A stretch of DNA of 64,000 nucleotides, taken from NCBI GenBank assembly GCA_963169105.1, contig OY720644.1, positions 315,001-379,000 on the forward strand. The letters are read 5' to 3'. The stretch is from Ceriagrion tenellum (lineage: Eukaryota > Arthropoda > Insecta > Odonata > Coenagrionidae). A program made the translations under genes and the position numbers. Positions 54,966-64,000 of this stretch are shown here, piece by piece (position 1 is the first letter of the stretch; every line of letters starts with the position of its first letter). Under the pieces are notes generated by a model, which saw nothing but the letters and a program-made list of their open reading frames with translations, was not told the DNA's origin and searched no databases.

Positions 54966-57369
54966 ATGGACCCAGTATGATGATGTCAAAATGTGGGCAA
55001 CTCCATGTCTCAGAGACTTGATCAGGAGATCGAGAATGGAGGGGGATGGATTGATTATCAGGTTAATAATAAACATCCTCAGCCTTTACGTAAATACCAG
55101 CTCAATTCTCAAAGATAAATTACTAAGGTCATGTGCACACGTGACTCAGGTTGAGAGAAATACGAATACATTTGAACCTTTTCCAATCGTTCATAATAAA
55201 GCTGTGTAGTGTCCATTTTCAATATCCGTGAACGTCCATTAGCATGAAGAGATGAAATTTATGACCCTGCTAAAAGTCTGTTAATATCTTCATGTAGAGC
55301 ACACACCTCCCTAGAATTTCCGTAGAAGCAATAATATTACGACATATTTGAATAGGAATAGATTCTTTGGGGACTTATTATCTAATAGTATAATCTTTGA
55401 TGGTGCACATTCCCAATTTATACTCCATTGACTATTCAGCGGATTCATGAGGAGTATACAAATGAGCAAACGGAAGATATCTAATTACTGCTAAGTCGCT
55501 ACATGGAAAAGGTGATTTTTAGTATTTTATCACTTTCAAAGGGGAGATACGCGATGTATTGTTGTCGGAGTATTACTTACGCGTGAGTGTAAGAATGCTC
55601 CTCATAAAATTTAACTGCGTAATTTTAGAGAAAACTTTTTCACTGCGAATATGTCAAAAGGTATTTAAATTTCAGGTAAAAGGTATTCAGTAATTTACCT
55701 TATCCTCCAACTATTATCCTCCATCCTCTAAGTTGAGCTGTTGACCTACACGGCTAGTGTATTGCCCATTTCAAACCTAAAAAATAATGCTGGGAAAACT
55801 TCAGAAACAGTTTTAATGATAATCTCAGGAAAATTCCACACTTATTTGATCTCTCACTCAGATAAGTAATCGATATTTACAAATTTGGCAGATGGAACCA
55901 AACTCTAATTCCTAATAAAAATAACTTTCCTCTTTACTGAATAATTTCAAAGTAATTTAAAAGTGAAAGGTTAATTGACACAATCAGAGATCCGGTCTAT
56001 TCCCTCGTTCATGAATAGCTATTCATTGATTGAAATTGGCGAGTGAGTAGATATAAACGTCAGACGACAGGCAGGACGTAGAAATCAAGTGGGATAGATA
56101 ACCCGAGAATGGGAAGTAGACATTCATTTGACGTTTAAGGAGACCGCTCTCATTCCTTCACAATGCCCGAATATGTGTAAAATTCTCATTCATGGTTGAG
56201 GTCGATATCCCATTCGCTGGGCCTTCCGCGAATTCCTGTGAAGTTTTCGCAACAACAAAATCACATCGCATAGAATAATCATAAGGTCACTAGAAGAGGC
56301 CACACCAAGATTTTAACTCCAGACTTTCGTGGCCGCATACGAACGCTCTCCCTTTAGGCTACCGAACCATTCAAGGTAAGTTCGCGTCCAGTGGTTCTTA
56401 CTAAATATCGAAAAGAGGGAATTCCAACGTTGTCTTTAAAAACTGAGCCAAATAAGATGTCCTGGACTTTTGAAAGTAATTTTCAGAAAGTAAATAATAC
56501 TACGTACGGAGGAATTAAGTGTTTGAGACGACCTGAATGACCACACGAGGGCGGAATTTTACGTAGGGTATTAAGATATCGGCAAAAGAAAATTTTCTCC
56601 TCATGGAAACCATTCTATTCTACCAGGTTTCCCATGTTTTAACTTAAAATTCTCAGGATAATACGGCAAAAAATTATAATGTAATGTGTAATATTTTTCT
56701 GAAGAAGCTGGAGGCCTATTAAAACAACGGTCATCGACAGCTATTTCCTACACGCGGAAAAACTTTTTATTGTAAGTGGATTTGACCTGGAGAACATATG
56801 CATTATGAGTCCCAAGTAATAATTCATTCATCGTAACTTTTCCTAAGTTTCAATCGAAAAAAAATTTTTTTTGAAGGGTCAAAAGCTCAAAAAAAATGTG
56901 GTATCTCTACATATGAATATGACTTTGTAACCTCGACGAAACAAACTCATCACGTTTATAATTCCAAAACGCGTCGCGACGCTCTTGCGAACGAGAACCT
57001 TATTTGTATTCCTATATATGTGACGCGTAAAATCGATATCCATTCATACAGAGTTTGAATATTCCCGATTCTCATTGGTTGTACCAGCGTTATCAAATTG
57101 TTGAAGAAAAAGCGATTTCAATTAGTTCCCGTGTACGCCGCACTCAGACGCCAATTAGTTTTGCGTTAATTTTTTCTGCCACTGTACGTTAGCGGTGAAA
57201 CTCTAGAACCTCTGAATTTGTAAAAATATAAACCCATTCATGCCTCATGGATCTTTAGTGACCCACTAAATAATTCTTACAGTGTACGAATCGGTATAAG
57301 GAAATATAACTAACTTACTATCTAACTGCGCACTACAAGGTTAGTAACACTAACTGGAACACTCCACAC
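54966..57369. other. No recognised gene; one tRNA-like unit
   Basis: Mostly AT-rich unique-looking sequence. Around 56290-56400 the minus strand contains GTAGCCTAAAGGGAGAGCG and then GGAGTTAAAATCTTGG, a weak A-box/B-box pair at tRNA-like spacing. It may be a degraded SINE. The frame at 54922-55209 begins in the mariner tail and has no motif. Confidence 0.3.
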
Positions 57370-58115
57370 TCTTACCTTCCTTCCTTCTCTGCGGTGACAC
57401 CTAAATGTATACTGGCTGGGATACGCTGGCATTATTCCCTCTCCCTTCGCCGTCTCATTCCTCCTTTGCCTCTCAAAATGACAGTACGGCCCGCAGTAGA
57501 AATATTAGGGGCCTACGTGTGTTCTTTTCTTCCGTGACAGCGTGTTTTTTGTCTGCCTTCATTTGGCTTATTTCTATTTATACTTCGTCATTCGAGGTAG
57601 CTAGGGAGGGGAAATTAAGTACAATAATGGGAACGGTCGAGGCCATGTGGACAGAGGGCATTAAAAAATCTGATACAAGATCATTCTATTCAAAGTGATG
57701 AAAGTGGGTGAGGGTGGGAAAGATGCCAGCATGGCTACGAAGTAGCAGTCATCAAATTTGGTATTGTGTTAGGCAGCATGAGTAAGGAGAGAGAAATTAA
57801 AGTTACCAGTGGCAGGATTGCAAGGATATCACCGTGCCTCTTGCAATCCATTCCCATTAATGTACTTAACTTCCCCTTCCCCCATCCAGTTACTTAGTCT
57901 CCTTTCTTTCCAATTTGGGCTTTGTCTCATTCCCCCCCCCCCTACCTGCTCCCCTTCCACTCACCTTCCACTTCCTCTACAAGACCTCCTCTTCCACCTC
58001 AAGTGTGTACGTCGTCGAATGGCCGCCTCCAACCTCTAATCGTATTTTTATGTTTCACGGTTCAGAGAATGCAGTACGTTCTCATTTCAATCTGGATGTG
58101 CATATTACGTAAATA
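57370..58115 (+). mobile_element. Penelope-like element fragment
   Basis: Bases 57484-57600 carry the Penelope-type terminal segment seen at 13.6 kb, in inverse orientation (GAAATATTAGG, TTTTTTGTCTGCCTTC). Bases 57610-57770 match 7930-8095. Further on, GYHRASCNP at ~57825 resembles the H-R-x-S-C-N-P-S stretch after the GIY-YIG motif of element P1. A C-run (57932-57942) and pyrimidine-rich sequence follow. No intact domain remains. Confidence 0.5.
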
Positions 58116-59099
58116 ACACACCACTAATCACATACCAACTTCGAAGGTTTCGGTCTAGGGTTTCGTCGTATTCTTTTTCACCGTCTCTTCTATTTCTCGC
58201 GTCCCATTATCCGCGTCAATCAGGCGCAGGAATCTCAGGGGCAGAGATTGCGGATATGCCGGAAAATACTGACCCAAATATTTCCCTAAGTTCGCAGAAG
58301 ATGAATACATCTGTTCTTCTGTTGGTCATGGCAAGGAAGTCGACGAGTACTCGGAAGGCGTAGATAGTGCGGACCCAGACAGCCAGGGACATCCCCAACG
58401 TAGGGCAGCCGAAGCGCGGAATGACAGTTTACACGGGTAAGTATGCTGGTGGTGTGTCGAAGGCGGTTCATTTTTCAGTGTGCGGTGTTTCAGTCGACGA
58501 ATACGAAGCAGAAGATCGACCAATTTCAGTTACTACCAGATAGTAGTAGATGTAGGGTTTATGAGGTGCGTAGACGGCCGGGGTCATTTGCACTGTAAGT
58601 ACTGTATTTTGTGGTCTAAAATAATATTACTAGTAGTAGTAGTTGGTTTTTTTGAGGTGCATCGACGGCTAGGGTCATATTATACCGCATCTATATCAAT
58701 AAAATAATTTCTATGTCAATAATTTTTATCATTTAAATGAGTCATATTTTACTTATAAGCCCAGTAAAATATATAATTTTAAGCACCCGCGTAGGAGAAT
58801 CGTGATTGTCTCCTAGGATCATACCTAGCTCTCCTCTAATTTTAAATTTCTCACGGAAAACCCTGTATTTGTCGCATTCCTAAGTTACTACCTGCCTCAA
58901 AAACCCGCAACACAGAAGCGAAAAACTAAGGACACCACTGCCACCACAGGTTCTGCAATGAGGAAACCAAAAGTATAGGTAACCGATCGAAAATGGGAAG
59001 AAGGAGACTTACTTAAGTGGAGTACGGCTACCCTACCGCATCCACAGCAGCCCAATTGCAAAAGCATTCAATTCCTACGCAATTCATGAATGTAGTATG
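58116..59099. other. Mostly unassigned; ~25-bp repeat at 58.56 and 58.65 kb
   Basis: GAGGTGCGTAGACGGCCGGG (58563) and GAGGTGCATCGACGGCTAGG (58654) are two copies of a motif, each followed by GTCAT. They may be part of a small interspersed repeat. The rest shows no gene. Minus-strand frames at 58216-58523 overlap each other and are unconvincing. Confidence 0.3.
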
Positions 59100-59655
59100 T
59101 GAACACATTCGGTATGTGGAAAAAATGGAGTGGAGCGAAGCACTCTATAGATCGGAAGGATGGACCACTGGAATAGCTGACCAGGTCAGACTATAGAAGC
59201 CTTTGAAACCTGATGCTGGGGGAGGATGCTGAAGATTAAATGGATGGATGGACAAAATAAGAAATGATGTTCATAAAAGAGTAGAAGAGGAAAGGACCAT
59301 ATATGGGACAACATACAGAAAAGAAGAACCAGATGGATAGGACACAACCTGAGACACAATGAGTTTGTGAAAAACACAATTGAAGGTAAAATAGAGGTAT
59401 AAGTCCCCAGAGAAAGAGACCCAGGAATAAGTTCAAATAAAGAGTAAAGTACCTTTTCTGTCACCTCGAATTTTGTCATTACTCATTACGAACATCCGAT
59501 TTCATTGTGGAGGACTCGTACGCGGTGTGTCATTTGTAAGACTAAAACTGTACAAGCAGGAATAGATACCAGGAGGTAAGGGGACTAGCATTAGATAGGG
59601 AAGGGTGGAGGGATACAGTCATACAACCTTAGGATTGAACGAACAATGATGTGGC
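59100..59655 (+). pseudogene. RTE-like retrotransposon 3' tail with internal insertion
   Basis: Broken frames give GWTTGIADQVR, then TWCWRRMLKIKWMDKIRND-like sequence with small shifts. EERTIWDNIQKRRTRWIGH and LRHNEFVKNTIEGKIEG follow. This is the post-RT tail of RTE-like LINEs, parallel to the 0.4-kb copy. About 120 bases (59445-59565) not found in the 0.4-kb copy interrupt the 3' part. The 3' end has TTAGGATTGAACGAACAATG. Minus-strand frames over this stretch are shadows. Confidence 0.65.
59497..59562. repeat. 65-bp direct repeat, second copy at 60408-60472
   Basis: Both copies read TCCGATTTCATTGTGGAGGA, then CTCGTA.GCGGTGTGTCATTT and AACTAAAACTGTACAAGCA, with few differences. They lie ~910 bases apart in the same orientation. 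The first lies in the extra segment of the RTE-like tail. Confidence 0.8.
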
Positions 59656-59869
59656 TTCCCTACCACAGCCATGCAATCGAATGCAAATGCATTCGATTCC
59701 AACGCAATTCATACACAAAGAGATTCATCTCCTTTAGAGTACTGAATTCTCTTCATACCTCAAGTACTGATTAGCCTAATTGTTGAGCACACCGTCATGC
59801 TTGCTGCACAACAATAATCCGGCATTTTAAATCTCAATTAAAGAAATGTATTATTTCCCCGGCATTCTC

Positions 59870-60135
59870 CACTTATCAGGGCACGCCTGTCCTCCGCCGC
59901 GTAGTATGTATCGGGAAAATGATGGCGACATGCGCATTTAACTGGTGTCCAACTCTATGCGTACGAATAGATTTGAAAAAATTATGAAACGTCTTCATGA
60001 GAGAAACGACGAAGTCCATCCACCGAAAGACATAATGGGAATGATCAGACCTCTCCTGATCGAGCTGAACAAGTCTTTCATGCGCTACGCTCCCATATTG
60101 AAACAATTTTATAGGTATAAGAGGCTATGATCCAT
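59870..60135 (+). pseudogene. piggyBac-type transposase fragment
   Basis: The frame reads RSMYRENDGDMR, a stop, then LVSNSMRTNRFEKIMKRLHE. KDIMGMIRPLLIELNKSFM and a stop at 60128 follow. M-Y-W-x-x-D, then S-x-x-x-R-F-E-x-I-x-x-x-L-H, then K-I-R-P-L-I-D-x-L-N-x-x-F is the start of the piggyBac transposase core (DDE_Tnp_1_7). The catalytic Asp region downstream is absent. Confidence 0.75.
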
Positions 60136-61249
60136 ATTTTAGCCGCCACTGGGTGCAATCAGTGGAGTTGGCCATAAGGATAATATCATTTCCAAAAAAC
60201 GAATAACAGTAAGAAGGAAAAGGATGAACGTCTCCATCATGTTTTGATTATCTACTCTGAGTAATGCCTGGTTACTCGCTCGTAGAAATTGTCAGTACAT
60301 GGATTGTCTTGCTTTCCGAAGGTCAGTCTTAAAAAGTACCTATTTTAGACAAATAAGGGCCGTCATCACGTAAAACTGGGAGTCGTGCCTCTGTATATGA
60401 CGTACTTCCGATTTCATTGTGGAGGACTCGTAGGCGGTGTGTCATTTGTGAAACTAAAACTGTACAAGCATGCAGACGTTGTAGTGCAAATACTCATTTT
60501 ATATTCGTCGACAAGTCGTTGTTAAGTACATTGTCAGCTGTTGATCTGGCTAAAAGTCATTAAACACAAATTGACTTATAAGCTATGTTTGATAAGATAA
60601 GATTTGATTATGTAAATATTCTACAAACATAGTAGTCGCTCTTCATAGCCAATGTTTAGGCGAATTTCGCACAAATATGCTGTTATTTGTGCCTAGTTTT
60701 AACCAATGGGATGAATTTTTACAATTAATATCGCTAATTCGGAAAGGTATCGACCATTATATTTTGTATCCTGTGACCTACTAATGAATCATGTACCTTT
60801 CCACGATACATATTTTTATGTATATGTTATAATGTTTAATGTGCGTTCTTTCATTGAAATCAATGCAAAAACTTGTTCACAGTAACATTCCTTTAAAATT
60901 CCACGGTAAAAGTCTTCACATTAAACTGCCTTTTACCTTTTGCCATCCCATGGTCTTAAACCTGTGGTGTAGTGCCCTAATGACCCACTCAATCCATTGA
61001 TAGGGTGTATGGGAATTTGTAAACATTTTTCCCATTGTTGTTGATGCATATGGATTACATTTTAAGGCAGAAACTAGAAATAATAATAATAATGTTGAGC
61101 ATTAATTGCTGGATATAAACTGTGTTACATTCGTAACATGGTCATAGCGCATCATTGGTAAAATGCCGCATATTGACAAGTTTTATCACGTTTTGGCTAA
61201 TGTATCACTAGTCGAGGTTAGATTGGGGTATAGAGTAATGTATGATGGA
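60136..61249. other. No recognised gene; direct repeat copy and short AAT run
   Basis: It contains the second copy of the 65-bp repeat (60408-60472) and a short (AAT)n run at about 61080-61094. The rest is AT-rich without motifs. Confidence 0.3.
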
Positions 61250-61305
61250 GTAAACTCACCCCCTGCCACATGCCACGTGACTCGCAGGGTACACGGTACA
61301 TGTAA
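61250..61305 (+). repeat. L2-like 3' end (solo, divergent)
   Basis: ACTCACCCCCTGCCACATGC is followed by CACGTGACTCGCAGGG and a decayed GTACATGTA tail. The outer stem CCCTGC/GCAGGG is intact and the inner stem is altered. It is the most divergent solo end here. Confidence 0.65.
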
Positions 61306-63084
61306 ATGAGATGAACGCGCGACAACTTTCCATCTCGCCGTAGGCTATAATCGGAACGGGTTTCTCTCCCTTTGCGACAACTTCAAGTACGCCAAGTGAG
61401 CGGCTTACACCCGTTGTCCCTCACAGTCGGGTGCAGATCGCAAATCCAGATCGAACTGAATTTTCACGTGACGATCAAGTCGCGATACGCGAGGATGTCT
61501 ATATATACTTACGTCCCAGCACGCCCATTCACAATTCCACGCGAAATCGATCGCCGGTCAGCCTCCGGGTGGAGACTCCGGAACAAGACCGAGGAGGGTT
61601 ACACACACACGTCGCTAGACTGTGTTCACTTGCGTTCAGGCAAAGCCAGAGGATTTGTGCATTAAGTATCTTATGATTGAGGTCCAATTATCCCCGAATC
61701 AATCCGCGTCATTCGCTTAACGATTCGATTCGTTTTCTAACAAATTATACAGTTCACTAACTTTACTAAAGAAACACCACGATCACTAAAAGAACGAAAA
61801 CAACTTTTTCCGATTGTTCATTGTCCATTATGATGAAGTACATTCTCACTTGGCCGAATTTCACCACACTATAGAGTCATGAAAACGTTATGGTGGTGCA
61901 ATTTACCAGAAAACCGTAAAAAACGCAGGTTCGAGATACACAGCGCTAATTCGAAGCAATGAGCTGAACTTAAAAATCACTTCTCAGGTAAACTCAGTGA
62001 ACTGCTGGATGCCCCCTACAATGCCCTACACAAACAGCATAATTTCCAGATGACTCTTTCTCATGGCCTCTGGCTATAAATATTATTTCCTCTGGAGTTT
62101 AGATCGTAGAATAATATTTTATCGCTCTTCAGCCAACGCTTCACATTTTTACTCATGCATCTTTTAGGCAATACGTCCCATCACCTTAAAAACAAATTCT
62201 TCCAGCATAAAACTTCGATAAAATCCAAAATTCAATTATGTGCGTTGGCAGATCACCTATTCATAAATAACCACACGCATATAATTTCGAACTCACAAAA
62301 ATAAATGGTTTAGAAGTCATGAAGATTGTTTTAAGGGAGAGCGAAAACCTCAAGACAACCTCCAATAAATAACATACTTCACCAAATTGGTGAAAATTAA
62401 TTATAACTTGACATGTTGCGACACAGCTCAGACTTTATTTTGATTGTTGGTCAAATCCTCAAATTTTAAACAACTAGCGAAACAAAAAAAATAGCAACGG
62501 AATAAACATTATATAGTTAAACTTTACAAGGATCTCTATCAGATATTACGTGATAAATGTCTCTATATACTTTTTATCCATTTTTTGCTCTTTTTTATCC
62601 AAATTTAAAAACTAAAGTGTAAACCTGAATCGGATTCCTTGCTCAATAACACGCCAAATCAATGTTCAAATCAATTCACGTGGCCCTGAGGCAGCATAAA
62701 TACAAACGCGAAATGTTGGCTGAAGATAAGTGAAACATTATTCCACGACCTTCACTCCAGGGGAAAAAATAAACAGCATAATATGATCAGGGTTTCAGGA
62801 AAGTAGAAAAAAATGACTCAATAGTCAACCTTTTTACGCATCTGAACGCCGCGCGGCGTGGGCTACCGTCAAAAACTTTGCGCGGCTCGAGGGATTTACA
62901 AAACAACTATGTATTCTAGAAAAAGCACCGCCACCGTTTGAGAGGATTGATGGAGAGAAACCCGGCATCAGCATTAGCCGACACATTTCGCGAGGGAAAC
63001 AAGGTTTCCCACAGACCCAGGTTCGCAATTCTTCACGTGACTACTCCACGCAGGAGAGGACAAAGCACTGTAAAAAAAAGCTCC
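61306..63084. other. No recognised gene
   Basis: Overlapping plus-strand frames at 61372-61676 lie in a CpG-richer patch but have no motif. A GC-rich inverted repeat (CGCCGCGCGGCG) occurs near 62849. If the candidate first exon at 63.5 kb is real, this stretch is its first intron. Confidence 0.3.
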
Positions 63085-63178
63085 ACCGACAGGCCTCGAT
63101 CCCCGGCCCTCGCGGATAAGAAGCCAGAACTCTACACACATCACCAGCCCGATCCCCTTACGTAGTGGCACATTGAAA
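63085..63178 (-). repeat. Possible tRNA-derived SINE-like unit
   Basis: On the minus strand GGGATCGAGGCC (B-box-like) follows CTTCTTATCCGCGAGGGCC at tRNA-like spacing from an upstream TACGTAAGGGGATCGGGCT. The A box is poor. It is a weak call. Confidence 0.3.
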
Positions 63179-63487
63179 GCTGAGAAAAGAGGGTCTGAGC
63201 TCAAATACATCTCGAGGCAGGTAAGAGACAGGTCATGTGGGCGCCCGGTCAGACGTCACGACGAATCAGATGATTCATTCACTGGGCACTCGAATCAAAA
63301 GAAGAGCGGGATTATTTCTGACGGAGATCGAGTGTTTAATACGATATCCCCCAGGTAACATACGTCACCTGCGATACGATGGTCACGTAAACAGTCCATC
63401 CCGGACCATACAGTCGAACTACACACAGTTGAAAGTAATAAATGAAGAATACGTCGAGATTAGATTACGCGATTTCATAGCACTTAC

Positions 63488-63524
63488 CTAGGAGACCCAT
63501 CATCTGCTCCAGGTCGTGGTCCAT
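63488..63524 (-). CDS. Candidate first coding exon of an unidentified host gene
   Basis: On the minus strand an ATG in strong Kozak context (GTTGCCATGG, start at 63524) opens a 37-nt exon. It encodes MDHDLEQMMGLL plus one base. It ends exactly at a consensus splice donor, CTAG|GTAAGTG (intron from 63487). The sequence before it is CpG-rich, with GCAGCAGCAG just upstream, as in a 5' UTR. I do not recognise the N-terminal peptide. The rest of the gene would lie at lower coordinates, but no second exon is recognisable in the window. Short length leaves real room for chance. Confidence 0.45.
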
Positions 63525-64000
63525 GGCAACTGCTGCTGCTCCTGTCAGATGGGCACATGCACAAACACCCCGTCGTCTCACAATACTATATGCTCACTCC
63601 TCTCTCCACACGACGTCCGCCTCCCTCAACGCCTATATTATGCTATACTATCGCCACTCTGAGACCACACCGCGGCGGGCACCCTTCCACACCCGTCAAC
63701 CCTTCTCCCTTCTATCCTACTGCAGCCGATTCACGAGCGGCCGAGCGACTGGTGGCGCCTCAGGGAGCGCTGAGCGGCAGTTTCGACCCGTCCAAAAACC
63801 CCCTTACCTCTCCTCCTTCCCCCTCCTTCCACCGAAACACAGCGCCCTTAAAACGCGCGGCAAAGCTCCTTACAACTCTCTCCCCCTCTTTCTCCACTCC
63901 ATTCGGTTCCCCCACCCCTCCCTCACCTCCTCCACTCCACACCCCCTCCCCTCCGCGCGCACACACACGCACACACACACACGAATCGCCCCCTTCCTCC
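63525..64000 (-). promoter_or_regulatory. CpG- and GC-rich putative promoter / 5' UTR
   Basis: The stretch is clearly richer in G, C and CpG than the rest of the window (GCGGCCGAGCGACTGGTGGC, CGCGCGGCAAAG). It is strongly strand-biased (purine-rich on the minus strand) and ends with a CA repeat (63959-63983). It lies directly upstream of the candidate first exon. A CpG-island-like promoter is the simplest reading. The minus-strand frame at 63760-63978 is low-complexity Gly/Glu/Arg and not a supported protein. Confidence 0.4.

Noticed and set aside
59186..59479. 97-codon hydrophobic minus-strand frame
   Set aside because: It is antisense to the RTE-like tail. A nearly identical shadow occurs at 433-715 opposite the other tail, so the similarity comes from the retroelement and not from a membrane protein.
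61372..61676. Overlapping plus-strand frames in a CpG-richer patch as an exon
   Set aside because: No conserved motif, no convincing splice sites and two frames open at once. Composition explains it.

Overview
The window looks like intergenic or intronic DNA from a large, repeat-rich animal genome. The mix of element families suggests an arthropod, but I cannot name the species. There are no bacterial-type operons, rRNA genes or CRISPR arrays. Almost everything recognisable is transposable-element sequence, mostly broken. The one candidate host-gene feature is a CpG-rich promoter-like stretch with a short first coding exon on the minus strand at the right edge (63488-63524).

The dominant family is a CR1/L2-like non-LTR retrotransposon. 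Over a dozen pieces share a ~55 bp 3' end: a hairpin of type CCCTGCCAC...GTGG...GCAGGG followed by GATGTA repeats. The longest copies are at 8.1-12.3 kb (+) and 44.5-48.5 kb (-). Both encode a SGNH-hydrolase (esterase-like) ORF1 followed by an endonuclease-reverse transcriptase ORF2. Shorter or rearranged copies lie at 7.5, 12.6, 15.1, 20.1, 20.8, 26.1, 35.3-38.2 (two, opposite strands), 40.7-44.2, 51.5-52.1 and 61.3 kb.

Other elements are: RTE-like retrotransposons (14.8-17.4 kb, split by an L2-like insertion; tails near 0.4, 33.4 and 59.1 kb); two tails of another LINE type (2.2-2.9 and 4.8-5.5 kb); Penelope-like elements with GIY-YIG domains (17.4-19.3 kb, fragments at 7.7, 13.6, 23.4 and 57.4 kb); a non-autonomous Helitron with canonical ends (49.3-50.4 kb) and an inverted relative (5.7-6.8 kb); a hAT transposase with TTF finger and DUF4371-type core (27.8-29.8 kb); a PIF/Harbinger transposase (38.7-39.9 kb); a Tc1/mariner tail (54.7 kb); a piggyBac fragment (59.9 kb); and several tRNA-derived SINE-like units.

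Nesting is extensive: L2 in RTE, an inverted L2 fragment inside another L2, and a fold-back built from two Penelope-type ends inside an L2 endonuclease. The most interesting signals are two RNA-hairpin families at retroelement 3' ends that show compensatory base changes between copies. The SGNH ORF1, the fold-back with a 13-bp target duplication, a perfect 34-bp palindrome and the candidate host exon also deserve a look.
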